From assembly GCA_963768975.1 (NCBI GenBank), contig CAVYKB010000002.1, positions 1-64,000 of the forward strand: 64,000 nt of DNA, in the 5' to 3' direction. This document shows positions 21,115-29,827 of this stretch, piece after piece (positions within the stretch are counted from its first letter, which is position 1; every line of letters begins with the position of its first letter). This DNA is from CADCTB01 sp963768975 (GTDB lineage: Bacteria; Actinomycetota; Acidimicrobiia; Acidimicrobiales; AC-14). The notes under the pieces were generated by a model that saw only the letters and a program-made list of their open reading frames with translations, ran no database searches and had not been told where the DNA came from. The position numbers and the translations under genes were made by a program.

Positions 21115-22886
21115 GGCGCCTCCCTCAGCACGAAGATCTGGGCGTCGTCGTTGGCGAACGCGAGCCGGAAGGCACCGGACGTCGCGATGTGGCTTTCGAC
21201 CTCGTCGGTCACCGCCGGCGCCAGTGTCCCGAGGATCTCGAGAGAAGCCCGCTGCGACCGGGTCAGGATTACCGCCGACGGCCGCCGGCGCATCGCCTGC
21301 TCCAGGGCGTCTGCGAGCTTCGGCGCCGGCGTCGTGCGGGCCAGGTTGACGGTCGTGAGGTAGTCGTACTGCTCGTAGCCACGGTCACGCCACGGCAGGT
21401 TCCCCGACATGGCCACGAGCAACCCGCCGGGCGGGACGATGTCGTACAGTCGGGCAACCGCCGTTACCTCCTGCGCGGTGAACTGGTCCATCCGCTCGTT
21501 GCCGAACCGGCTCACGAGGCAGCCGGCCAGCATTACGAGGAGGGCGCAGGCAAGGACGGGGGCGCCCCTGCGCTGCCGGACCTCGGGCAGGTTCGACGGC
21601 GTGCCGAGATACGAGGCTCTGGCCAGCCACCGGTCCCGGCCAGTGCCGGGCAGGAGGGCGGCGGCGGCGAGGAACGCCACGAGCGGGAGGGAGAAGAGGT
21701 GGACGCGAAGCAGCATCTCCCCGCCGTAGGGTTGGGCGATCAGCAGGGGGAACGGTGCCACGGCGAGGAGGGCGACTCGGGTGTCGAGCCGGCCGTTCCG
21801 GCGCAGGCGGAGGCCGCCCAGGGTGGCCAAGCCCCACAGGCCGGCGGTGAAGAGGAGCCGCACCTTCACGACCAGAAGATGCCCGGGCGTCCCCGTCACC
21901 CGCTCGCCGACGTTCTGGCCGACGGCGCCGGAGACGCTCCCCACCTGGCTGGTGAGGGCGGCGGCGTTGCCCTTCAGGTAGGCCACGGCCATGAACAGCA
22001 GCCAGGCGAGGGCCATGACCGCCATGAGCACCGGCAACCACCGGGCCGTGCACCGGCGGGTGGCGACCAGTACCGCCACCGCAATCAGCGCGAAGAAGGG
22101 CGTGAGCTGGTGCGACACGAGGATGGCGCCGTACACCAGGACGGCCACCAGCACCGGAGCGAACGACCGGACCACCACCGGACCATCCGCCGGCGCCGGC
22201 GGCGCGAAGTGGCGCAGCACGATGGCGATGAGCACCAGGTAGAGGAAGAGGCTCAGCGCCTGTGGCGCCAGGTAATCCTGGTTCACCCAGTTCCCGAGGA
22301 GGAACAGCCAGCAGGTGAGCCACACCACCCGCCGGTCGGCGCCGACCGTTCGCAGGATCAGCACGAGGGGGCCGAGGTACAGCAGGTTGAACCCGAGAGG
22401 GGCCCACCGGGCGAGCAAAGTGAGGCTCTCTTCGCCGGCGAAGCTGTGCACGAACGCGAGCAGCATGAAGAACCCGGGCCAGTTGAAGTACGCGTCGATC
22501 GACGGGTCCGGGCTACCCGTTCGCAGCAGCACGTCGGTGACACCGAGGTGTCGCCAGACGACGGCGCCCCGCAGCGCCTCGCCAGTCACGGCCGTCGTCC
22601 CGAAGACCATAACGACCAGCGCGAGGACGTGGGCGAGGAGCACCGGTCGCCCCCCATCCCGAGCCAGAGCCAACGAGAAGCTGACAGTGAGAAGGGCGAA
22701 GGCGAGCAGCGTGCGAACCGGCAGGACCGATATCAGCCCGGTGTCGTTCATCGCTCGGAGATCGACGCCTCCGATCGACGTCCACCAGATGGTCACCGAA
22801 GCGGCCAGAACGGCCCAGCAGCCGGTCGCCGGAGCCTTGGACAACGGCGGAACGACGCGACGGGAAAGAACCGCGATGCCGGTCAT
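21111..22886 (-). CDS. Large polytopic membrane protein, putative GT-C-like or glycan-assembly protein
   Basis: The protein has 591 residues. Its start is the ATG at 22884-22886, in an ATGA overlap with the flippase stop. The first ~420 residues hold roughly 12 membrane segments (TLLAFALLTVSFSLAL, VLALVVMVFGTTAV, LSLFLYLVLIAIVL). A loop early in the protein contains DPSIDAYFNWPGFFML. The C-terminal ~150 residues are soluble and end DDAQIFVLREAP. The architecture resembles GT-C glycosyltransferases or O-antigen-polymerase-like proteins, but no defining motif was identified. Position between a flippase and other glycan genes supports a polymer-assembly role. Confidence 0.6.
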   Translation of the reverse strand: MTGIAVLSRRVVPPLSKAPATGCWAVLAASVTIWWTSIGGVDLRAMNDTGLISVLPVRTLLAFALLTVSFSLALARDGGRPVLLAHVLALVVMVFGTTAVTGEALRGAVVWRHLGVTDVLLRTGSPDPSIDAYFNWPGFFMLLAFVHSFAGEESLTLLARWAPLGFNLLYLGPLVLILRTVGADRRVVWLTCWLFLLGNWVNQDYLAPQALSLFLYLVLIAIVLRHFAPPAPADGPVVVRSFAPVLVAVLVYGAILVSHQLTPFFALIAVAVLVATRRCTARWLPVLMAVMALAWLLFMAVAYLKGNAAALTSQVGSVSGAVGQNVGERVTGTPGHLLVVKVRLLFTAGLWGLATLGGLRLRRNGRLDTRVALLAVAPFPLLIAQPYGGEMLLRVHLFSLPLVAFLAAAALLPGTGRDRWLARASYLGTPSNLPEVRQRRGAPVLACALLVMLAGCLVSRFGNERMDQFTAQEVTAVARLYDIVPPGGLLVAMSGNLPWRDRGYEQYDYLTTVNLARTTPAPKLADALEQAMRRRPSAVILTRSQRASLEILGTLAPAVTDEVESHIATSGAFRLAFANDDAQIFVLREAP

Positions 22887-24184
22887 GCCAGTGCGGCCTC
22901 CGGCGCAGGCCGGATAGAGGGCGGCACACCCAGGATCGACCGAAGGCGCAGAGCCGCCCACGCCGCAGCCAGGACCTGTACGGCGAACCACGCCCAAGCC
23001 ATGGCCGCCAGCCCGTTCGTCCTCCCGGCGACGGTGACGGCGGCGACGCCGACGATCCCGGTTCCTGCGGCGGTGACGATGGCCTCGCCCAGCCGGCGCC
23101 GCACCCGGGCCACGGCGTAGTAGGCGTGGACGAGTGCGAGCGGTGCCACACCGAGGACGAGCACCCGCAGCGGCGTGACGCCGGCAGCGGCGTATGCCGG
23201 ACCCAGGGCGCCGAGCGCGAGCGGCGCCCCGACCCCGAGGCCGGCGGCGACGGCGGCGCCGATGGCGAGCGCCGACCGGATCGCCCTTGCCGTTGCCGCT
23301 CCCAGCGCGTCGGGCCGGTGTGAGCCCTCGGCGAAGAGCCCGATCCCGACCGAGACAGGGACGACGTACGCCGCCCACGCCATCATCCACACGCCGTACC
23401 AGTACGCGTTCGTCTCGGGCGAAAGCGTCTCGGTGATGATGATGGGCAGCAGGAGCGCCGGCAGCCGCTCGGAGCAGGTGAGCGCGTAGTGCCCCAAGCC
23501 GTCGGTGACGAGCGCCCGGGCTATCCGGCGCGGCAGGCGGGGGCGGAACCGGTACTCGGAGGCGGTTCCGCGTAGCTGGCGGATGGCAAGGGCGAACGCC
23601 GCCATCGCCCCCACCGCCCACATCGAGAACAGCTGGATCGATGTCGGCGCCCCCGCCAGTGCGGCGAGCACGCTGAGGAGAACAAGGGTGACCACGCCGT
23701 TCACGACGTTGCGGGCCAACACCTGGTCACCCCGGCCGAGCGCCATGGAGATCTGGTCGAGTACCACGCCGACTGTGCCCGCCGAGGCGGCCAGGAGGAA
23801 CCAGAGGGCGTACGCCGCGCTCGACGTCAAGACGTTCAACTCGCTGAGGCCCACGGCGGCGACACCGACGAATACCGCGGCGGCGGCGAGGCCGACCACG
23901 AGGGCGAGCGAGATGGCCGTGTCCAGCAGGGCTGGACGGTCCGGGTGGCCGGGGTACATGGCGATGAAAGCGGCGCCGACGCCGAGCAGCCCCAGCTGGA
24001 CGCACAGCATCATCCCCGAGACCGCTCCCGCGGCGAGCCCCACCTCCTCGGCGGAGGACATCCGCGCCGCGACCAGCCAGAACAGGAACCCCAGCCCCAT
24101 CGAGGCGACCTTGCCGCCGATGAGCCCGAGCGAGCTGGCGGTCATGCGCAGCGAGCGGGCAGGGGCGGCGGCCGTCACCGCCAT
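22883..24184 (-). CDS. Polysaccharide flippase (Wzx/MOP superfamily)
   Basis: This 433-residue protein has 12 or more membrane segments. The N-terminus is typical of the family: LGLIGGKVASMGLGFLFWLVAARMSSAEEVG, here given as two joined segments. Multidrug/oligosaccharidyl-lipid/polysaccharide (MOP) flippases move polyprenyl-linked repeat units across the membrane. The C-terminus ends PSIRPAPEAALA. It lies 10 bases after the GT2 gene and overlaps the next gene. It is probably the flippase for the polymer made by this locus; a second flippase lies at the window end. Confidence 0.75.
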   Translation of the reverse strand: MAVTAAAPARSLRMTASSLGLIGGKVASMGLGFLFWLVAARMSSAEEVGLAAGAVSGMMLCVQLGLLGVGAAFIAMYPGHPDRPALLDTAISLALVVGLAAAAVFVGVAAVGLSELNVLTSSAAYALWFLLAASAGTVGVVLDQISMALGRGDQVLARNVVNGVVTLVLLSVLAALAGAPTSIQLFSMWAVGAMAAFALAIRQLRGTASEYRFRPRLPRRIARALVTDGLGHYALTCSERLPALLLPIIITETLSPETNAYWYGVWMMAWAAYVVPVSVGIGLFAEGSHRPDALGAATARAIRSALAIGAAVAAGLGVGAPLALGALGPAYAAAGVTPLRVLVLGVAPLALVHAYYAVARVRRRLGEAIVTAAGTGIVGVAAVTVAGRTNGLAAMAWAWFAVQVLAAAWAALRLRSILGVPPSIRPAPEAALA

Positions 24185-24194
24185 CGGTCCCCCG

Positions 24195-25061
24195 TCACGC
24201 CGGCGCGGTCGACGCTCTGCGGCAGAGCTCCCTAGCCATGCCCACGTAGTTGTAGGCCACGAAGGTGCAGTAGTACGGAACCCAGCGGATCTCGCGCCTG
24301 GCGATGCTGAGCACCACGCCTCGGACGCCGGCAGCGGCGGGCAGCCCGACCAGAAGCGCAGCCTTGCCCCGCTTCATGCGGACCATCCGCCCGAGGCCGG
24401 CGCCGTCGGCCAGGAACTGCTGGCAGGCGAAGTCGAAACGCGAGTCGGGGAAGCGGTGGACGACGATCGTCCTCCGGGAGACGCCGATGCGCTTGCCAGC
24501 GCGCTGGAGCCGCCATCTGAGCTCGATGTCTTCGCCGGACAGGAAGCGGTCGTCGAAGCCGTGCCGCAGCAGGTCCTCTCGCTCGAAGACCGTCGCCACG
24601 ACGCCGAACCAGTTCTTGCTCCGCCCCGAACGGTGGTGGTGGGCCAGCGCCTGGCCCCAGTAGCCAGGCCCCGCCGTGCTGTGGAGCCCGGCTTGGAGGG
24701 CGGTGTAGCGGCCGTCCCGGAACTCGGCCAGCAGGGATGCGAGCGCTCCTTCCGGGAGGACGACATCAGCGTCGACCAGCGCGACCCACCGCGTCTGCGC
24801 CGCCTGGGCGCCCATGGCGCGCGCTGCGGGCAGGCCCCGCCCTTCGTCGTTGAGCACGCGGGCGCCGTGGCGGGCGGCGATCCCGACCGTGGCATCGGTC
24901 GAGTCGCCGTCGACGACGATCAACCCGGCCGGGCGCGAGGCCACGACGGACTCGAGGCACTCGCCGAGGATGGCCTCGGCGTTCCGGGCGGGCACGACGA
25001 CGGTCAGGTCGTCCAGGACGGCGGCAGTAGCGCCGGCGATGGACGCGGGGACGGCGGTCAT
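24195..25061 (-). CDS. Family 2 glycosyltransferase
   Basis: This 288-residue protein starts at ATG 25061, sharing one base with the upstream stop (TGATG). It has the GT-A fold: LDDLTVVVPARNAEAILGEC at the N-terminus, the first acidic motif VVDGDSTDATV, the DxD-type motif LVDADVVLPEG, and FLSGEDIELRWRLQRAGKRI, where the ED residues are catalytic in GT2. A C-terminal hydrophobic stretch (LLVGLPAAAGVRGVVLSI) may associate with the membrane. It is likely to add one sugar of the locus's repeat unit. Donor and acceptor cannot be read from the sequence. Confidence 0.85.
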   Translation of the reverse strand: MTAVPASIAGATAAVLDDLTVVVPARNAEAILGECLESVVASRPAGLIVVDGDSTDATVGIAARHGARVLNDEGRGLPAARAMGAQAAQTRWVALVDADVVLPEGALASLLAEFRDGRYTALQAGLHSTAGPGYWGQALAHHHRSGRSKNWFGVVATVFEREDLLRHGFDDRFLSGEDIELRWRLQRAGKRIGVSRRTIVVHRFPDSRFDFACQQFLADGAGLGRMVRMKRGKAALLVGLPAAAGVRGVVLSIARREIRWVPYYCTFVAYNYVGMARELCRRASTAPA

Positions 25062-26170
25062 CAGCTGTCGCCCAGCACCCGGAGGACGTGCTCGACGATG
25101 TGGTCCGACGCCTTGTCGGCCGACCACGCCCGGGGGACCCGCAGCAGGTAGACGGGCGTGTCGGCCAGAGCCTTGGTCAGCACGGCGGCCTTCTGCGAGA
25201 AGAAGTCCTCCAGCGCGATCAGGCCGGTGGCCGCCAGGGCGGTGAACACCTCCTGGGAGTGCTTGGTGATCTCGGAGTGGAAGTTCCCGACCAGCCGGGA
25301 GACCATCCACTCGCGGGTGTGTTCCTCGATGATGCAGTCGCTCCCGTCGAACCGGTCGGCGAAGATCGCCAGCGAAAGATCGACCCGCGTGGCGATGGCG
25401 CCGCCGGGGAAGGCCTCGGCCGGCGTCACCGTGAGGTACTCGGGCGACCATCGCCGGGAGAACCGCGCCAGCTTCGGGTACTGGGTGACGAGGGGATGGA
25501 CGATCGTGGTGAGCCTGGCGACGGGCCGCGAGATCGACGACGGGATCAGCGGCTTCTGGAGGCCCTGGAAAAGGTGCGGGTAGATCGCCTTGTGGTGGGG
25601 CTTGATGAACATCGGCTTGGCGTACCCGAGCATCTCGCCGCCATCGGTGAGGAAGGCCCAGTCGTCACCCATGAACTCGGTGCCCTCGAGGCGCATCATC
25701 TTCGCGATGGTGCTGGTCTTGCCTGTCCCTCCCCACGCCGGCATGGCGATGCCGCGCCCGCGGTGGGCGAAGGTGGCGGCGTGGATCATCGCCGCGCCTC
25801 GGTGGGCCATCAGCAGGTCGACGAGGGGGAGAACGGTGGTCAGGAGCTCACGTGTCCCGCTGACCCGGTAGCCGCCGGCATCGCTCCTGATCTGCACCTG
25901 GCTGGCCTCCATGTGGAGGCAGTCCTCGGTGTAGCGGTAGTCGTCCTCGGCGAAGGAGGGGCAGACGGGGTCGTCGTCCGTCTCCGTCACCGTGATGTCG
26001 AACTGGTCGATCCCGTTGGTTACGAACGGCGCGAACATCTCCTTCAGCAGGGCGGCGGTCGGCGCCTTTTCGGCGACCCGGATCCGCAGCCGGTCATGGA
26101 TGTTGAACTGCACCCATCCCTTTTCATCGGCGATGGCGGGGCGGGCGGGGCGCTGGATCACTGACGTCAT
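25061..26170 (-). CDS. HPr-kinase-like P-loop protein in a glycan operon
   Basis: This 369-residue protein has a P-loop near residue 145 (MPAWGGTGKTSTIAKMM) preceded by MIHAATFAHRGRGIA, as in HprK-fold proteins. An acidic Walker-B-like FMGDDWAFLTDGG follows. The N-terminal ~130 residues form a separate domain (VQFNIHDRLRIRV) and the C-terminus is alpha-helical. HprK-like proteins occur in capsule and RiPP loci, often with unknown substrates. No precursor peptide or RRE was seen beside this gene, unlike the second HprK-like gene at 58.5 kb. It overlaps both neighbours (ATGA upstream, TGATG downstream), so it is made together with the two GT2 enzymes. Confidence 0.65.
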   Translation of the reverse strand: MTSVIQRPARPAIADEKGWVQFNIHDRLRIRVAEKAPTAALLKEMFAPFVTNGIDQFDITVTETDDDPVCPSFAEDDYRYTEDCLHMEASQVQIRSDAGGYRVSGTRELLTTVLPLVDLLMAHRGAAMIHAATFAHRGRGIAMPAWGGTGKTSTIAKMMRLEGTEFMGDDWAFLTDGGEMLGYAKPMFIKPHHKAIYPHLFQGLQKPLIPSSISRPVARLTTIVHPLVTQYPKLARFSRRWSPEYLTVTPAEAFPGGAIATRVDLSLAIFADRFDGSDCIIEEHTREWMVSRLVGNFHSEITKHSQEVFTALAATGLIALEDFFSQKAAVLTKALADTPVYLLRVPRAWSADKASDHIVEHVLRVLGDS

Positions 26171-27162
26171 GGATGCTCCTTGCCGATGGCTGGGGTGAGA
26201 ACGGGGAAGGGGGTGGCGGACGGGCGGTGCAGTGAGATCGACCCTGCGACGTAGCCCGCCGTGGTGAGTGCGAGACCGGCGGCGATGGCCGCGCCCCGGC
26301 CGATGCCGGCGGGGTCACCGCGCCGGACGGCATCGCCGAGGCCTCTGAAGACGCCCGCAGGAAGGGCCTTCATCGCATGCCTGCGCTCGGATGCCAGCCC
26401 CTCGCCACTACCGACGCAATGGGTGACCAACGCCTTGGAGTAGCCCTCGGCCGTGCACCGGGCCCGGAAGTACCGCCAGCTCGTGCGCTCCAGCGGCACG
26501 CGGTGCTGGACGCGCGCGCGGGGCTCGAAGAGGAAGTGCCCGGAACGGAACTGCTGGTTGCTCCGGATGCAGAGCTCGGTCTCCTCGCAGCCGACGGGCC
26601 TGGTCCCGACCCGGCCGATGCCGACCCGGAACCCGCCAGTGGCGAGGAGCACGTCTCGTCGGAACGACATGTTGGCGCCGATGAGGTTCCGCACGACGCT
26701 CGCCGCCTCCGGCATGCCTCGATAGGTGCAACCGACAACCCAGTCGAATTCCGTGGGGAAGAAGCGCGGCCGGCGCCCGCTCGCCCACAGCGGGTCGATG
26801 GAGCCGCCGACGCCGAGGACATCGGGCGACCGGTAGGGCTGCCGCAGCCAGTGCAGCCAGTCGGCGCCGGCGATGGCGTCGTCGTCCAGGAAAGCGACGA
26901 TGCCGTTCCTCGCCACGGCGGTTCCCGAGTTACGAGCCCCGGACAGGCCGCGCTCCTGGCTGTTCTCGACGACCACGACGTTGTGCAGCTCTGTGCGCGC
27001 CCGCTCCAGCAACGCGGGGTTGTGGTCGACGACGACGATCACCTCGCCCGGTGGGTCCCCCTGCTCCAGGCAGGACTCGACCGCTTCGACGAGGTCGCGC
27101 CACCGGCCCTCCGTGTATGTGCAGATGACGACCGACACCTCCTGATTCCCGGTCGCCGTCAC
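26167..27162 (-). CDS. Family 2 glycosyltransferase
   Basis: This 331-residue protein starts at GTG 27162, inside a GTGA overlap with the stop of the large secreted protein. The GT2 core reads VSVVICTYTEGRWRDLVEAV, VIVVVDHNPALL, SGARNSGTAVARNGIVAFLD with DDDAIAGADWL, then GANMSFRRDVLLATGGF and GCEETELCIR, with acidic residues at the expected catalytic positions. The C-terminal part (GRGAAIAAGLALTTAGYVAGS) is hydrophobic and may be a membrane anchor. It is similar in plan to mycofactocin or exopolysaccharide GT2 enzymes, and its substrate is unknown. Confidence 0.85.
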   Translation of the reverse strand: MTATGNQEVSVVICTYTEGRWRDLVEAVESCLEQGDPPGEVIVVVDHNPALLERARTELHNVVVVENSQERGLSGARNSGTAVARNGIVAFLDDDAIAGADWLHWLRQPYRSPDVLGVGGSIDPLWASGRRPRFFPTEFDWVVGCTYRGMPEAASVVRNLIGANMSFRRDVLLATGGFRVGIGRVGTRPVGCEETELCIRSNQQFRSGHFLFEPRARVQHRVPLERTSWRYFRARCTAEGYSKALVTHCVGSGEGLASERRHAMKALPAGVFRGLGDAVRRGDPAGIGRGAAIAAGLALTTAGYVAGSISLHRPSATPFPVLTPAIGKEHP

Positions 27163-29786
27163 CCTCGCACCGTCAGTCCGTCGAACACGGCGTCGAGCGC
27201 TTGGCGCTTGTGCGTGCTGCCAATCTGGACCCGGCGCAGGCCCTCCGAGCCCAGGCTGGCCGCCGTCGTCTGGTGGATTGCCGTCCCATTCAGCGTGACC
27301 TCCACGGTGCTGACGCCGGAGCCGGCGGTCACCACGCGCACCACGAGATGGGCCCAGGTGTCGCCGGGCAAGGACCCAGACATCACCGTGCTCCTCCCGC
27401 CGTACTCCACGTTGAGGGAACCCGACCCGTTCTCCCGCCATATCTCGACGAGCGATCCGCTGCCGCTCTTCAGCGCGAGAAGGGACACCGACTTCCCGCT
27501 CGAGCCTTCGGAGGGGATTCGTACATCAACAGCGACCGTCGCATCCGTGCGCGTCGCCGCCAGGTCGCGGAAGGCATAGCTGTAGGACTTGGATGCCGTC
27601 GTGGCGCGCAGGCGGGCGGCCTTCGTGCCGCTCCGGACGATCGCCGACTGCACCTCGGCCGTCCCGCCGCCGCTCGTGCGGACCTCCCAGGCCGACAGGT
27701 TCCCGCTCTCGAAGCCGTCGCTCAAGATCAGGGCGTTGACCGTCCAGGTCCGTGCCGCAGGCGTCGGATCCGCGTTACCTGCGGCGTCGATCGCCCGCAC
27801 CTCGAAGGTGTGCTGCCCGTCCCCCACGTCCAGCAGCTCGTACGGGGAGGTGCAGCCTAGGTAGACTCCGCCGTCGAGGCGGCACTCGAAGCGAGAGCCG
27901 GCCTCGCTGGACGAGAACTCGAACACGGCCCGGCTGGTGGTGACGGTGCCCGAGGGGCTCGAGTCCCCGATGCGAGTGTCGGGCGGGCTGGCGTCGGCCG
28001 CCGCCGTCGTGAACGCCCACGTCGTGTCGCTGGCCAGATGCGACCCTGCGGTGTCGCGGACCCCGCTCGTCCCGCCCCGGACTGTCACGCGGTACTCGGT
28101 GCCGGCGGTGAGGCTCGTGTTCGGCCGCAGGCTCGCCGTCCTGCCCGTGGCGTCGTACTGGACGACCGCGGGGACGGTGCCCGCCGCGGAGGTGGCGGCA
28201 AGCTCGAAGGTCGAGCTAGTGACCGACGCCGGGTCGAGGGGCTCAGAGAAGCTCGCCGTGACCACGGAGGCGGTGTCGACCTCGACCGCTCCCTCCGCCG
28301 GCGAGACGGCGATGACGGAGGGTGCCTGGGCGTTCACCGTCCACGAGCGCGACGCCGGCGTCTGGTCGACATCCGAGCCGTCGATGGCGCGCACGCTGAA
28401 GTTGCGCGGCCCCTCGGGCAGGCCGGCGTAGCCCTTCGGGGAGGTGCAGGGCTGGTATGCGCCGCCGTCGAGGCGGCACTCGAAGGTGGCCGCCGGGACC
28501 GACGCCGAGAAGGTGAACGTGGCCGTGTCGGCCCCCACCACTCCGGTTGGACCACTGTCAATCATGGTCTCCAGGGACGATGACAGGGCGATCGTGTTGT
28601 GCAGGTACCGGGACGTCCCGTCGTCACCGGCGATCACCAGGAGCCCGGTCGTGCTGTTCACCGGCTGCTTCGTCGACGACGGATTGTTGACCGTCGTGTT
28701 GGAACTGCTGCTGATGAAGGGGGTGCCGAGCCCGCTCGGGAAGGAGATGTGGGCGAGGGGGCTCTGCTTCATGTAGATGCTCCCCCCGCTGCAGCACGGC
28801 GAGGCCGCGAACATGTACGCCTCCCGGTTCTCGTCGTCGACGATCACCAGGGGCCGGGTGTGGTCCTCGCCGACCGTGCCGAACGTGTGCCGGCTCCAGC
28901 TCCCCTTGTCGAGTACCAGCAGCAGGACGAGGGGCGCACCCCCCTGCTGCAGCTCGGTCTTGACCGCGGCCAGCACCTCGCCTTCTGGGCCGGCCTGCAG
29001 CGACTTCAGGTTGATGTGGTCGTCGGCGTAGCGGGGGCCCTGCAGCGCCGGCGTCAGCTGCCAGGCATTGTCGGGAGCGCCGTCCGCGTGGGTCGCGAAG
29101 TACATCGCGTCCTCGTTCTGGTTGCTCCACATGACCCCGATCTGGCCCCGGAAGGCGACGACGGCCGAGATGTCGTCGCTCGTCAGCGTCGCCGCGCCGG
29201 CGGTGGGGACCACGTAGGGGGCCACCCACGTGCGGTCGTCGGTCGTGCTGTGGGTGACCATCACCTTGCGGCCGCCCGAGGAGTTGGCGACGGTGAACGT
29301 CGCCCAGAGGGTGCCGCTCGTGTCTATGTCGATCACGATCGACTCCAAGGCCCCGCCGTGCAGTTCCACCGGGTAGCCGGCGTCGGGGTTGTATCGCTGC
29401 GCGGCCGGATCGTAGGTGTAGCGCCGGAGGTAGGCGCTGGAGTCCGAGCTGCTGGCGCCGGGGATCAAGCCGGTGGCGACGTAGAGGGCGTTCCCGACCG
29501 ACAGCGCGTCGGAGTGGGTCCGGTTGCGGTTCTCGACGAAGACCCCGGTGTTCGTCCAGGTGTTGGTAGACCAGTTGAACCGGTGGATCGTGTAGTCGTC
29601 GCTCACGGGGTCGAACAGCACGCCCCACCAGCGCCCGAAGTGGTGCCAAAGCTTGCTCTGTGGCTTGTCGGCGGTCGGCGCGGAGACACCCGCGTACGAC
29701 GGGCCCACGTAGCCCACGTCACCCGTCTGCGAGACCGCCGGCGCCGGGGCGAGTACCGCGCCCACGGTCGCGAGCATGATGACCAT
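27159..29786 (-). CDS. Large secreted protein with Ig-like repeats and C-terminal jelly-roll-like domain
   Basis: This 875-residue protein has a signal peptide (MVIMLATVGAVLAPAPAVSQ). Residues about 20-400 look like a beta-propeller or sialidase-like domain (WHHFGRWWGVLFDP, DISAVVAFRGQIGVMWSNQN, DENREAYMFAASPCC). Two near-identical Ig-like modules follow (FECRLDGGAYQPCTSP and FECRLDGGVYLGCTSP), separated by a Big_5/SbsA-type Ig domain (SPAEGAVEVDTASVVTASFS). The last ~190 residues (DGFESGNLSAWEVRTSGG) resemble a carbohydrate-binding jelly roll. It is probably an extracellular protein that binds the exported glycan. It lies within the glycosyltransferase operon and is coupled to the next gene. 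Confidence 0.65.
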   Translation of the reverse strand: MVIMLATVGAVLAPAPAVSQTGDVGYVGPSYAGVSAPTADKPQSKLWHHFGRWWGVLFDPVSDDYTIHRFNWSTNTWTNTGVFVENRNRTHSDALSVGNALYVATGLIPGASSSDSSAYLRRYTYDPAAQRYNPDAGYPVELHGGALESIVIDIDTSGTLWATFTVANSSGGRKVMVTHSTTDDRTWVAPYVVPTAGAATLTSDDISAVVAFRGQIGVMWSNQNEDAMYFATHADGAPDNAWQLTPALQGPRYADDHINLKSLQAGPEGEVLAAVKTELQQGGAPLVLLLVLDKGSWSRHTFGTVGEDHTRPLVIVDDENREAYMFAASPCCSGGSIYMKQSPLAHISFPSGLGTPFISSSSNTTVNNPSSTKQPVNSTTGLLVIAGDDGTSRYLHNTIALSSSLETMIDSGPTGVVGADTATFTFSASVPAATFECRLDGGAYQPCTSPKGYAGLPEGPRNFSVRAIDGSDVDQTPASRSWTVNAQAPSVIAVSPAEGAVEVDTASVVTASFSEPLDPASVTSSTFELAATSAAGTVPAVVQYDATGRTASLRPNTSLTAGTEYRVTVRGGTSGVRDTAGSHLASDTTWAFTTAAADASPPDTRIGDSSPSGTVTTSRAVFEFSSSEAGSRFECRLDGGVYLGCTSPYELLDVGDGQHTFEVRAIDAAGNADPTPAARTWTVNALILSDGFESGNLSAWEVRTSGGGTAEVQSAIVRSGTKAARLRATTASKSYSYAFRDLAATRTDATVAVDVRIPSEGSSGKSVSLLALKSGSGSLVEIWRENGSGSLNVEYGGRSTVMSGSLPGDTWAHLVVRVVTAGSGVSTVEVTLNGTAIHQTTAASLGSEGLRRVQIGSTHKRQALDAVFDGLTVRG

Positions 29787-29827
29787 CGAGAGCCCCCTCC
29801 GGGCTCCCCAGCCCTCCCTTGCTCATC

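Noticed and set aside
22887..23621. N-terminal extension of the large membrane protein into the flippase gene
   Set aside because: The extension is Arg/Pro-rich and lies opposite the flippase codons; the ATG at 22886 overlaps the flippase stop as in the rest of the operon.
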